Below, piece by piece: positions 1-7,302 of a stretch of 11,945 nt of DNA (within the stretch, counting starts at the first letter, position 1; each line of letters starts with the position of its first letter). Below the pieces are notes generated by a model that was not told the DNA's origin, did no database searches, and worked only from the letters and a program-made list of their open reading frames with translations. The position numbers and the translations under genes were made by a program. The stretch is from Tatlockia sp. (lineage in GTDB: Bacteria > Cyanobacteriota > Cyanobacteriia > Cyanobacteriales > Chroococcidiopsidaceae): the NCBI GenBank assembly GCA_013698215.1, contig JACCVJ010000696.1, positions 1 through 11,945 of the forward strand. Reading direction: 5' to 3'.

Positions 1-527
1 GGATTTTCTAAAGCTGTGGTTAATTCCTTTAGCCTTTTGCTGACTCCAGTTGTAAAAATTGACTCTGTAATATCAAACCCTAATTCGGCAGATGTTGGCA
101 TCAAAGCTTCATTATTGAAGAAATCGCCCAACTTCACTTGCAATAGAGCAAATACATCGGCGGCGCGATTGAGAATAGCTGCTTCATCAATAGTATTAGC
201 TGTAAGTTCGGCAGTTAAAGGGATATGCAAGCATTCATAAATTTGAAATAACAAAGTTTCTAGTTCAGAATCAATAATTACTTCGGGGTTATAAAGAGTT
301 TTAAACACATCTTCTAAATAATGCGCCACCGTTTTAATTGTCTCTAACCCAACACAAGCCGCCGATCCTTTAAGCGTATGCGTCATTCGCATTAAGTTGT
401 GTACTTTAGCGTTGCTACGATCTTCGCCTAAGCTGTACAAATCGCGCTCAATATTTTCTAATAGTTCTGGCGCTTCGATTAAAAATAAATCACGAGTCTC
501 GTCGTTGACAGTGCGGTTGTTTGTCAT
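1..527 (-). CDS. pixL: CheA-type hybrid histidine kinase PixL, N-terminal part (runs off the left edge)
   Basis: The first 175 codons are present and the rest lies beyond base 1. I translated the minus strand from the ATG at 527 (MTNNRTVNDETRD...). The segment is a histidine phosphotransfer (HPt) domain: an acidic helix (FLIEAPELLENIERDL) leads to the phospho-acceptor motif MRMTHTLKGSA, with His50 the expected phosphorylation site. In CheA proteins this histidine takes phosphate from the kinase core and passes it to CheY-type receivers. The position directly after a CheW gene and a multi-GAF receptor gene matches pixL of Synechocystis (sll0043) and ptxE of Nostoc. The dimerisation, ATPase, CheW-like and receiver domains are expected outside the window and cannot be confirmed. 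No clear Shine-Dalgarno precedes the start, so translation may be coupled or start elsewhere. The CheA class is secure; the exact symbol is inferred from synteny. Confidence 0.85.
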   Translation of the reverse strand, partial: MTNNRTVNDETRDLFLIEAPELLENIERDLYSLGEDRSNAKVHNLMRMTHTLKGSAACVGLETIKTVAHYLEDVFKTLYNPEVIIDSELETLLFQIYECLHIPLTAELTANTIDEAAILNRAADVFALLQVKLGDFFNNEALMPTSAELGFDITESIFTTGVSKRLKELTTALEN

Positions 528-549
528 GGGGTAATGGTGGATTTCTTTT

Positions 550-569
550 CCCCCCTTAAAAAAGGGGGG
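550..569. repeat. C6/G6 hairpin between pixJ and pixL
   Basis: Six C plus TT at 550-557 pair perfectly with AA plus six G at 562-569 around a four-base loop, giving an 8-bp GC-rich stem. In the operon's (minus) direction the stem is followed by an A-rich stretch rather than a T-run, so it does not look like an intrinsic terminator. From memory, similar C/G-run hairpins recur between genes in filamentous cyanobacteria. It may be a dispersed repeat, an mRNA processing or stability element, or a brake on pixL expression. Confidence 0.6.
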
Positions 570-589
570 AGCTATTTTTGGCGCATCAA

Positions 590-3500
590 CTAACTAACTC
601 TAAATCGCCTCACGCTAGATTGCAGATTTTGAGCCGTTACCAGTAACTCTCGAAAAGAGTCGGAAATTTGCACCGATCCTTCCGATGTCCTGGTTGCAAC
701 TACAGTTAAATCGGCGATGGTTTGGGTTACAGCTTCCGATTGTTGAGTTTGAGCCAAGGTTGAAGTAGTAATTCCCTGGACTAATTGACCAATTTGCACT
801 GTAGAAAGGGCGATCGCATCTAGGCTAAGGCGCGTTTGGTTAACTAAATCAGTTCCTTGGTTTACCTGCTCAATTCCTGTTTCCATTGCCAAAGCTACAT
901 CAATAGTTTCTGCTTGAATTTCCTGCACCAACTTTTCAATTTCTGTAGTTGCTTTTGCCGACTGACGCGCTAAAGAGCGTACTTCATCAGCTACCACTGC
1001 AAACCCGCGCCCGTATTCTCCCGCTCTTGTAGCTTCAATTGCCGCATTTAAGGCGAGTAATTGTGTCTGAGTTGAAAAATTACTAATCAAATTAACTACT
1101 CGTGAGATTTTTTGCGACGATTCTCCCAACCGCTTAATCTTTTTCCCGGTATCGGTGACAGTTTTTTTAATTTCTAAAATCCCGTCTACAGTGCGACTCA
1201 TCGCCGCGTTACCTGTTTCTACCGTGTGATTTGTTTGCTGCAATGCTACTTCTACTTGTTGGGCTTTGTCGCTGACAACTTGAGTAACATCAACCATTTC
1301 TTGAATTTGCTCTAAGGTATCACTGAGTTCTTCAACTTGGTATTGGGCTTGGGTTGACAGGTTAACAATTGCCGACTCGCTATTATTAGACGTTAAAGCC
1401 ACACTATCGGCGGCATTTTTAACTTGAATGACCAGCTTGCGTAAACTTTGAATCGTATTATTGTAAGCATCGGCGATCGTGCCTAATTCGTCTTCAGTAA
1501 TAGTTGCTCTGACGGTCAAATCTCCTTCTAAAGCAGGGCGTACAGCTATTAATAACCGTACGGCGGTTTGCTGGAGTTTTTCTTTGGCGGCTCTTTCCCG
1601 TTTTCCCGCATCCAGTAGTTTTTGCGCTTGCACTTGGACTTTTTCTAAAGTAGCGGCTTGTTCAATGGCGATCCCGAATTGAGTTCCAATTTGAGCTAAC
1701 AACTTTTCCTCAGATTCTTCCCACTGACGCGGGGCGGAATTTTGATAAGTTGATAGCAAACCCCACAGGTTTTCGTTCGCAAAAATTGGGATAGTAATGT
1801 AAGCTTTAGCCTCAAACCGTTCTAAGCTTTCAATGTAACAAGGCGAAAAGCCTGCTTCATAAATATCATTAACCCTAAAGCCTGCTTTTTCTTGACGATA
1901 TCTCCCGCCTTGATTTTCTTTAAGGTAAGTGTCTTCATAGCGATTATTTCCCTTTGCCATACCACGTACGCTATCGCAGTCAACGAGATCGCTCTTTAGT
2001 TGTTGAGCCGTTAGAGGTGACCAGCCTGCGCCCACCGACTCCGAGACAAATTCACCACTCCACTCAGGATTGAAGCGATAGACAACGACGCGATCGGCCG
2101 CTAATAACTTACGCACTTCTTGGGTAGTAGTTCTAAAAATTGTATCCAAGTCAAGAGACTTACGGATTTTATCAATTACTCTAGCTACTGTGCGTTCTTG
2201 CTGGGCTATTTGCGTTAATTGCTTAGTTTTTGCTTCTACTTGTTGTAAATATTCCGCTTGCTGCAAAGCAATACCAAATTGAGTGCCAATTTGAGTTAAT
2301 AATTTTTCCTCTGATTTTTGCCACTGGCGCGGCGTGGAGTTTTGATAAGTTGCCAGTAATCCCCAGAGCGTATCGCCGACAAAAATAGAAGTTGTGAGAT
2401 AGGCTTTTGCTTCTATCTGTTCCATTGATTCTAAGTATTCAGCTGAAAATCCCACCTTAGAAATATCATCAACGGAGAATGATTGTCTGTTGCGATCTTG
2501 AGCAGCTACTGCTTGTTTTTGATAGATAGAAGTACCGGGTTTAAGGCTTTGCAAACCCGGACAATCGCCTACTTTTTCTTTAAACCCTTTACTAATTACC
2601 GGAGTCCAGCCGGGTGCGACAGATTCGGCAACAAATTCACCGCTCCAATCGGCATTGAAGCGATAAACTACTACTCGATCTACTTGGAGTAATTGGCGAA
2701 CTTCTTGGGTAGTTGTGTTAAATACTATATTAATGTCTAAGGATTGACGAATTTTGTCGATGATTTTGGCGACTGTGCGTTCTTGCTGGGCTATTTGGGC
2801 TAATTCTTCGTTTTTGGCGTTTACCTGTTGCAAATACTCCGCCTGACGCAGGGCTACACCTAATTGCGTACCTACTTGAGCTAAAGCATTTACGTCTACT
2901 TCTTCCCACTGGCGCGGCCCAGAATTTTGGTAAGCGGCTAGTAAACCCCACAAATCGTCACCAAAGAAAATTGGCGCGATCGCGTAGGCTCTAATTTGAA
3001 ACTCTTCCAAGCTACTAATGTGACAAGGCGCGTAACCAGCTTTGTAGATATCATCAACGGCGTAGGTTTCGTTGTGACTATACCTACCACCTTGGTTTTC
3101 TTGTAAATAAGTATCTTCCCAAACTGGGTTATTTCCATTTTTCACCAAAGAAATCAACCCCGGCGCAACGGCTTCAAAGACAAATTGTCCGCTCCAGTCT
3201 GGATGAAATTTGTAAACTGCTATCCGCTCGGCTTTTAATAGTTGCAGTAGTTCGTGAGTCGTAGTGTGAAAGACTGCATCTACATCAAAGGAAAGACGAA
3301 TTTTATCCATCACCTTAGCGGATACTTGAGTAGAAGTGCGGGTAAATTCGTTTTGACGAATTTGTTTTAGTCTAAATTCTACTTCTTGGACTGTAAGCAT
3401 TAGCTCTAAGGCTAGGCGCTCTAACAAACTAATTTCTACTTCTTCCCACTGGCGCGGCTTAGAGCATTGCTGAACCACAAGCAACCCCCATACTTCCCGC

Positions 3501-3997
3501 TCTACTAATATAGGTAAGCTCACACTAGCTTTAACCTGAAAGCGCTCTAGCAACTGTTGTTGGTAGGGCGTAGTACCTGTATTATTCGCTATTTCGACAA
3601 TTTGCTTAGTTAAATAGGTACTGGCTTCATCTTCGCCAAACCAGGTAGCAGGGAGAAGTTCGCCTAAAGTCGGTGTCCATTCTCTAGAGATCGCTTCCGC
3701 TACTACTATTCCTTTATTATTTGATTCAAAGCGATAAATTAATACTCGATCTGTTTGCAAGGTGCTTTGAATTTCGTTAACAGTGGTGGCAAATAAAGCC
3801 TCCAAATTAGGCGACTGGCGCATTTGTCCTGCGATCGCCGATAGGTTTTGGCGCTGGATTTTAAAAGAGTTTTGGCTGTTACTATTGGGGGGCGGATCTA
3901 TTTTTAGTTTTTGGTTAGTTTGGGCGATCGCCAAGGGTTGAGAAATGTTTGGCGAGTTGTCGTTACGATCTTCACGAGAGGAAAATAGTTTAATCAC
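590..3997 (-). CDS. pixJ: PixJ-like methyl-accepting photoreceptor with four GAF domains
   Basis: This 1135-residue receptor is read from a GTG start only 6 nt after the pixI stop. Its layout is a polar N-terminal tail (1-55), GAF1 (about 64-208), GAF2 (236-385), GAF3 (422-580), GAF4 (617-780), a HAMP-like segment (about 806-860) and an MCP signalling coiled coil (860-1130). The hairpin tip is textbook (LLALNAAIEATRAGEYGRGF at 980-999). GAF2 has Trp293, Asp295, Tyr306, Cys325 and His326, with the spacing I recall for the red/green cyanobacteriochrome AnPixJg2, so a covalently bound bilin is likely there. GAF4 keeps Cys720, but Tyr687 and Tyr721 replace the Trp and His. GAF1 has Tyr145 and GAF3 has Glu520 at the Cys position. 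No transmembrane segment is visible, unlike Synechocystis PixJ1. It should dock to PixI and PixL and control phototaxis. The family call is firm; the light colour is inferred. pixJ (or ptxD) is used by synteny. Confidence 0.9.
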   Translation of the reverse strand: MIKLFSSREDRNDNSPNISQPLAIAQTNQKLKIDPPPNSNSQNSFKIQRQNLSAIAGQMRQSPNLEALFATTVNEIQSTLQTDRVLIYRFESNNKGIVVAEAISREWTPTLGELLPATWFGEDEASTYLTKQIVEIANNTGTTPYQQQLLERFQVKASVSLPILVEREVWGLLVVQQCSKPRQWEEVEISLLERLALELMLTVQEVEFRLKQIRQNEFTRTSTQVSAKVMDKIRLSFDVDAVFHTTTHELLQLLKAERIAVYKFHPDWSGQFVFEAVAPGLISLVKNGNNPVWEDTYLQENQGGRYSHNETYAVDDIYKAGYAPCHISSLEEFQIRAYAIAPIFFGDDLWGLLAAYQNSGPRQWEEVDVNALAQVGTQLGVALRQAEYLQQVNAKNEELAQIAQQERTVAKIIDKIRQSLDINIVFNTTTQEVRQLLQVDRVVVYRFNADWSGEFVAESVAPGWTPVISKGFKEKVGDCPGLQSLKPGTSIYQKQAVAAQDRNRQSFSVDDISKVGFSAEYLESMEQIEAKAYLTTSIFVGDTLWGLLATYQNSTPRQWQKSEEKLLTQIGTQFGIALQQAEYLQQVEAKTKQLTQIAQQERTVARVIDKIRKSLDLDTIFRTTTQEVRKLLAADRVVVYRFNPEWSGEFVSESVGAGWSPLTAQQLKSDLVDCDSVRGMAKGNNRYEDTYLKENQGGRYRQEKAGFRVNDIYEAGFSPCYIESLERFEAKAYITIPIFANENLWGLLSTYQNSAPRQWEESEEKLLAQIGTQFGIAIEQAATLEKVQVQAQKLLDAGKRERAAKEKLQQTAVRLLIAVRPALEGDLTVRATITEDELGTIADAYNNTIQSLRKLVIQVKNAADSVALTSNNSESAIVNLSTQAQYQVEELSDTLEQIQEMVDVTQVVSDKAQQVEVALQQTNHTVETGNAAMSRTVDGILEIKKTVTDTGKKIKRLGESSQKISRVVNLISNFSTQTQLLALNAAIEATRAGEYGRGFAVVADEVRSLARQSAKATTEIEKLVQEIQAETIDVALAMETGIEQVNQGTDLVNQTRLSLDAIALSTVQIGQLVQGITTSTLAQTQQSEAVTQTIADLTVVATRTSEGSVQISDSFRELLVTAQNLQSSVRRFRVS
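2187..2797. repeat. 26-bp exact direct repeat in the GAF linkers of pixJ
   Basis: Bases 2187-2212 and 2772-2797 are identical over 26 bp, 585 bp apart, exactly 195 codons. They encode the same place in the helices leading into GAF4 and GAF3 (protein motif QIAQQERTVA at 596-605 and 401-410). Flanking linker protein is also alike (AEYLQQV at 581 and 386). The GAF-plus-linker unit has therefore been duplicated in tandem, and this part has stayed identical, through recent origin, gene conversion or strong constraint. Confidence 0.85.
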
Positions 3998-4003
3998 TGG
4001 AGG

Positions 4004-4540
4004 TTAAGTTTTTGAATAAAGGTTAGAATTTGCATTGCCAATGAGCGGTGAATGGGCGATCGCCTTGACATCGATTATAATTGTCCCCGAATCGCTCAAA
4101 TACCCCTGCATAAAGGGTATTAGCTGGGCTGGAAACAACTGCGCGGTGGGGGGTTGAATTAAGTCTAATTCGTGCCATTCAATATCGTTTACTTGGGCTA
4201 CTACTAGCCCCAAATATTGACCGTCAATCTGTGCGACTATTACGGCTATACTAGATCCAAAACTCGGTTTACTAACAAGCGGTAAACCAATTATTTGCTC
4301 TAGGGCAACATTCCACAGCATTTCGTCCCGCCAGTTATAAATACCTAGTACGCCTTTGGGCATTTGTGGTATTGGGAGGATGGCATTTTTGGGTATATGC
4401 AAAACTTCGGCGATGTCCTCAACTTTGACTAAAGCGGCTAATTCTTGACTTAAGTTAAAGTGCAAAAATTTTTGCGCCTTAGTTTGACTGAAATCTGTAG
4501 CTACATCCAAACTGTTAAGGAATTCTGGTTTAGAAATCAT
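4004..4540 (-). CDS. pixI: CheW-like adaptor PixI
   Basis: This 178-residue protein is a single CheW domain that should bridge the PixJ receptor tip and the PixL kinase in a cytoplasmic array. The core motif is GIYNWRDEMLWNVALEQIIG at 66-85, the counterpart of the CheW GxxNxRG signature followed by the hydrophobic strand. The second half (SSIAVIVAQIDGQYLGLVVAQVNDI) and the closing strand GTIIIDV fit the two-barrel SH3-like fold. A TTG codon lies directly in front of the chosen ATG at 4540; the ATG is preferred because it is the stronger start codon and sits 11 nt after the pixH stop. The stop is 6 nt before the pixJ start, which implies translational coupling. About 20 residues precede the fold, with no recognised function. 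The family is clear; the name follows the operon order. Confidence 0.85.
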   Translation of the reverse strand: MISKPEFLNSLDVATDFSQTKAQKFLHFNLSQELAALVKVEDIAEVLHIPKNAILPIPQMPKGVLGIYNWRDEMLWNVALEQIIGLPLVSKPSFGSSIAVIVAQIDGQYLGLVVAQVNDIEWHELDLIQPPTAQLFPAQLIPFMQGYLSDSGTIIIDVKAIAHSPLIGNANSNLYSKT

Positions 4541-4551
4541 CAAACCTAGGT

Positions 4552-4914
4552 TTATTTCATTAGTTTTTGCACCAGTTGAATTAATTCCAACCGATCTACA
4601 GGTTTAGGCAAATAAGCATCTGCGCCCAGCATACTCCCCCACATTTTATCTACTTCAGTATTTTTAGTCGAACAAAGGACTACAGGAATCTGCTGAGTTT
4701 GAGGATCGGCTTTAAGTTCTCGACACAACTCAAAGCCACTTTGACCAGGTAAGATCACATCTAAAATAATTAAATCTAGTTTGTGCTTAATTAACTTATC
4801 AAGCATCTCCTCGCCACTGGTAACGCTAACTACGCTTAAACCTGCTTGCTGTAGATAACCAGTCAGGATTTGAAGTTGAACTAAGCTATCTTCAACAATT
4901 AGGACAGTACGCAT
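4552..4914 (-). CDS. pixH: CheY-type response regulator PixH
   Basis: This 120-residue protein is a stand-alone receiver domain. Acidic residues Glu8 and Asp9 (VLIVEDS), phospho-acceptor Asp52 (IILDVILPG), Ser82 at the switch position (VVLCSTKN) and Lys104 (LPKPVD) are all in place, so it should take phosphate from PixL. With no output domain it would act by protein contact, as PixH does in Synechocystis phototaxis, or as a phosphate sink competing with PixG. The start ATG at 4914 gives the normal receiver N-terminus (MRTVLIVEDS), and a purine-rich GGTGGA lies just upstream. It is 51 nt downstream of pixG and 11 nt before pixI. PilH of the pilus chemosensory system is the closest alternative name. 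Confidence 0.88.
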   Translation of the reverse strand: MRTVLIVEDSLVQLQILTGYLQQAGLSVVSVTSGEEMLDKLIKHKLDLIILDVILPGQSGFELCRELKADPQTQQIPVVLCSTKNTEVDKMWGSMLGADAYLPKPVDRLELIQLVQKLMK

Positions 4915-4965
4915 AAATCCACCGAAATAAACTTTTAGCCACCGAAAAAAATCTTTAAAACCTTG

Positions 4966-6168
4966 CTATCGTTGGGTATCAATCTTTTTTTTGTCTGAAA
5001 AAAGCGGTAAATATTTGCGGACAACGGCTAACACTTGCTCCGGTTTAATTGGTTTGCTTAAAAACTCTGACGAACCGACAATTTTTGCTCTTACCCGGTC
5101 TACAATTCCGTTATTGCCTGTCAAAATTATCACCGGAATATTTTTAAACTGAGAAATTCGCCGAATTTGGCTGCAAACTTCGTAACCGTTGGCAATGGGC
5201 ATCATTAAGTCAAGAAATATTAAAGATGGTTGACTTTCGAGCAATACTGGTAAAGCTTCTAGAGCATTGTCAATGCCCACAAACCTGTAGCCCGCTCCGG
5301 TTAAAATATTTTCCATTAGTTGCCCCATAATTCGGCTATCGTCTATGCAGGCGATCAGGGGAAAATCTTTAGCTCCTTTGGTGGGCGTTTTGGCTAGTGC
5401 TTTTGGAGTAGTTTTTAAGCCATTTCCGGTAGCCGGAGGTAGTAAATCACCAATTTTGATTAGCTCCATGATCCCCTGGCGAATGTAGGGATTCAATAAG
5501 CGCGTTATGAGTAACAAATCTTGCTTCATCAATACAGCCAAATCACGCAGCGTCCTTTCTCCATCCACAATTTTTACAAGAGTTTTGTAAACTGGGGCGG
5601 AGGTATGCTGCTGTAGTTGTTCTCTTTGGCTCAACAATACGGCGGCGTTGGGTGAGATATTTTTTAAGCCAGCTTTGCACCATTTTTCCCAGGCTTGACT
5701 AGAGTAAATAACTGCGTGCTGGGGATTAAGTAACGTCAATGAAGCATTTGAGAGATGCTGCTGACTTCTTGTAAATGTTAATTGTCCAAGTTGTTCTTGC
5801 TGTAGCAAATCGAACAATACTTCTGTAACAGTATTGCGAATTACTCTAACGGCTTCCTCTCCTTTTACTTCCTGCTTTTTTACTAAACCAATTAGTAGCT
5901 GATATTCGCCTAAATCCCAGTTATTTGTTGGCAAACCGTGCTTTTGGGTACTAATTTGAGGGCAATACTGAGTTGTTAGTCGCTGCCAGCGCTTGATTAA
6001 ATGTTCTCCCCCAGTAGCCCAAATCAATCTACCTAGACAAAAATACAAGCTCCATTGCTGATTATCGGTAGCTATTACTTCTAACCTGCCTGTAAACTGC
6101 TGTTGTTGACAGATTTCTATTTCCTTTACGAGGCTATTGGTAGTTAAAGCATTAACAGTCATCATCAT
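4966..6168 (-). CDS. pixG: PatA-type response regulator PixG
   Basis: This 400-residue protein has a PatA-like N-terminal region (about 8-240) and a C-terminal receiver (about 271-390), joined by a Pro/Thr/Lys-rich linker (about 243-268). Receiver residues are complete: Asp276/Asp277 (ACIDDSR), phospho-acceptor Asp320 (IFLDLMMP), Thr350 (IILTGNN) and Lys372 (LSKPIKP). The N-terminus opens with the family feature of a short region followed by FTGRLEV and LYFCLGRLIWATGGEHLIKR, as in PatA/DUF4388 proteins. In the pix and ptx operons this gene comes first and its product is a phosphorylation target of the CheA. Three ATGs stand in tandem (6168, 6165, 6162), so the exact start may shift by one or two residues; AGAGAA about 13 nt upstream is a weak ribosome site. 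No promoter for the operon could be placed with confidence in the divergent spacer. Confidence 0.85.
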   Translation of the reverse strand: MMMTVNALTTNSLVKEIEICQQQQFTGRLEVIATDNQQWSLYFCLGRLIWATGGEHLIKRWQRLTTQYCPQISTQKHGLPTNNWDLGEYQLLIGLVKKQEVKGEEAVRVIRNTVTEVLFDLLQQEQLGQLTFTRSQQHLSNASLTLLNPQHAVIYSSQAWEKWCKAGLKNISPNAAVLLSQREQLQQHTSAPVYKTLVKIVDGERTLRDLAVLMKQDLLLITRLLNPYIRQGIMELIKIGDLLPPATGNGLKTTPKALAKTPTKGAKDFPLIACIDDSRIMGQLMENILTGAGYRFVGIDNALEALPVLLESQPSLIFLDLMMPIANGYEVCSQIRRISQFKNIPVIILTGNNGIVDRVRAKIVGSSEFLSKPIKPEQVLAVVRKYLPLFSDKKKIDTQR

Positions 6169-6466
6169 TATCTATCAATTTCTCTAGCTACGGGCGATCG
6201 CGCTTGACTAATTTCTTGCCAAAAGCAAACTTATTTTTGCTTTTATCTAAGTAATATCACTGATTTATTTAGCTGTCATAGATACAATAAAGTAATTAAA
6301 ATTCATTATTAGCTAACAACTTCTTCTATTATGCCCATTTTTCCTACAGGCAAGCAAAGTAATTTTTTGAAAATAAAGAGCCACTACTCTTGCCCTAGTA
6401 ACTATTGACTGCTACAATCATATATTTGGCAAACTTTAAGCGTAATTAGTAGATACAGGAAAATTC
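6169..6466. other. Divergent spacer between pixG and rpsD
   Basis: This 298-bp AT-rich spacer must contain the pixG promoter (minus) and the rpsD promoter (plus). It holds a HIP1 site (6194-6201) within the presumed pixG leader and a perfect 9-bp inverted repeat, AAAAGCAAA at 6221-6229 and TTTGCTTTT at 6236-6244, with a 6-base loop. The inverted repeat lies about 50-75 bp upstream of the pixG start and could be an operator or a leader hairpin. I found no convincing -35/-10 pair for pixG and no believable gene. Confidence 0.6.
6390..6418 (+). promoter_or_regulatory. Sigma-70-type promoter of rpsD
   Basis: TTGCCC at 6390-6395 is separated by 17 bp from TACAAT at 6413-6418. This is the ideal spacing, with four of six and five of six matches to consensus. 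Transcription would begin near 6425, giving a leader of about 42 nt before the rpsD ATG. Such a short leader leaves little room for a long S4-binding structure. Confidence 0.65.
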
Positions 6467-7075
6467 ATGTCCCGATACAGAGGACCACGATTAAGAATCA
6501 TTCGTCGCCTGGGAGACTTACCAGGATTGACGCGCAAAAGCGCTAAACGAGCTTACCCACCAGGTCAGCACGGACAAAATCGCAAAAAGCGATCGGAATA
6601 CGCCGTTCGTTTAGAAGAAAAGCAAAAGCTGCGGATGAACTACGGTTTGACCGAAAAGCAAATGCTAAGATACGTGCGTAGAGCAAGACGAGTTACAGGT
6701 TCTACCGGGCAAGTATTGCTACAACTATTAGAAATGCGTTTAGACAATACCGTATTTCGGTTAGGGATGGCTCCCACTATACCGGCTGCTCGTCAATTGG
6801 TAAATCACGGTCACGTAACCGTAAACGGTCGTGTCGTTGATATTGCAAGTTACCAATGTCGCCCTGGCGAAACTGTTGCAGTCAAAGACCGAGAAGCATC
6901 GCGCAAACTGGTAGAAGCAAATTTGCAATATCCAGGCTTAGCAAATTTGCCTAGTCATCTAGAATTTGACAAAAACAAGATGGTAGGCAAAGTCAATAGC
7001 TTAGTAGAGCGCGAATGGGTAGCGCTGCAAGTGAACGAACTACTGGTTGTTGAGTATTATTCCAGACAAGCTTAG
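6467..7075 (+). CDS. rpsD: 30S ribosomal protein S4
   Basis: The 202-residue product is a full-length uS4. This protein binds 16S rRNA early in small-subunit assembly and helps set decoding accuracy. The N-terminus MSRYRGPRLRIIRRLGDLPG and the following KRAYPPGQHG are typical of cyanobacterial and plastid S4; no zinc-binding cysteine cluster is present. The S4 RNA-binding domain covers about residues 91-150 (RLDNTVFRLGMAPTIPAARQ, then HGHVTVNGRVV). AGGA at 6457-6460 sits 6 nt before the ATG. The gene stands alone between its own promoter and terminator, as is usual in cyanobacteria, instead of lying in the S13-S11-S4-alpha cluster of many bacteria. Identification is secure. Confidence 0.98.
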   Translation: MSRYRGPRLRIIRRLGDLPGLTRKSAKRAYPPGQHGQNRKKRSEYAVRLEEKQKLRMNYGLTEKQMLRYVRRARRVTGSTGQVLLQLLEMRLDNTVFRLGMAPTIPAARQLVNHGHVTVNGRVVDIASYQCRPGETVAVKDREASRKLVEANLQYPGLANLPSHLEFDKNKMVGKVNSLVEREWVALQVNELLVVEYYSRQA

Positions 7076-7141
7076 TTTTCTATTGGCTACTACCACCGTG
7101 CGGCTGCGGTGAGCCATTTACAGAATTGTCATAGTTTTGAG

Positions 7142-7183
7142 CAAGCTTCCTAAATCCGTTGATTAGGGAGCTTGTTTGATTTT
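7142..7183 (+). terminator. Intrinsic terminator of rpsD
   Basis: Arms 7142-7153 (CAAGCTTCCTAA) and 7163-7174 (TTAGGGAGCTTG) form a 12-bp stem with one G-T pair and a 9-base loop. They are followed by TTTGATTTT. It lies 67 bp after the rpsD stop. A smaller hairpin (CACCG at 7094-7098 with CGGTG at 7107-7111) lies between and lacks a T-run. Confidence 0.75.
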
Positions 7184-7203
7184 GGGTGTTTATTTGGTAT
7201 AAA
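7176..7203 (+). promoter_or_regulatory. Candidate promoter of the M48-like gene
   Basis: TTGATT (7176-7181), 16 bp, then TATAAA (7198-7203) gives four of six and five of six consensus matches. Transcription would start near 7210, just at a HIP1 site (7208-7215), leaving a leader of about 90 nt. The -35 overlaps the T-run of the rpsD terminator, a compact arrangement. The call rests on sequence match only. Confidence 0.4.
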
Positions 7204-7271
7204 AGTAGCGATCGCAACGAAAACTCAAACTAGACAATAATTGTTAATTATCAGCTAAATCTGGGTATGTT

Positions 7272-7301
7272 AAAAACACATCCCTGTCGGAGCGTGTTTT
7301 T
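7272..7301 (+). promoter_or_regulatory. Leader hairpin covering the ribosome binding site
   Basis: AAAAACAC (7272-7279) pairs with GTGTTTTT (7294-7301), and within the loop TCC (7281-7283) can pair with GGA (7289-7291). The paired GGAG (7289-7292) is the only good Shine-Dalgarno for the ATG at 7303, so the fold would hide it. The stem ends in a run of six T, so it could also act as a terminator or attenuator. If translation instead starts at 7267, the hairpin lies inside codons 2-12. Confidence 0.5.
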
Positions 7302-7302
7302 T

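Noticed and set aside
16..240. Plus-strand open frame of 74 codons at the left edge
   Set aside because: It lies antisense to the HPt domain of the CheA gene, which has a clear HTLKGSA motif.
2730..3138. Two overlapping minus-strand frames of 73 and 66 codons within pixJ
   Set aside because: They are alternative frames of the GAF2/GAF3 region, which codes continuously for PixJ.
6331..6408. Short ORF upstream of rpsD (MPIFPTGKQSNF...)
   Set aside because: It has 25 codons and no ribosome site, and overlaps the rpsD promoter; it is best read as chance.
7094..7111. Second terminator after rpsD
   Set aside because: The CACCG/CGGTG hairpin has a 5-bp stem and no T-run; the stronger stem at 7142-7174 explains termination.
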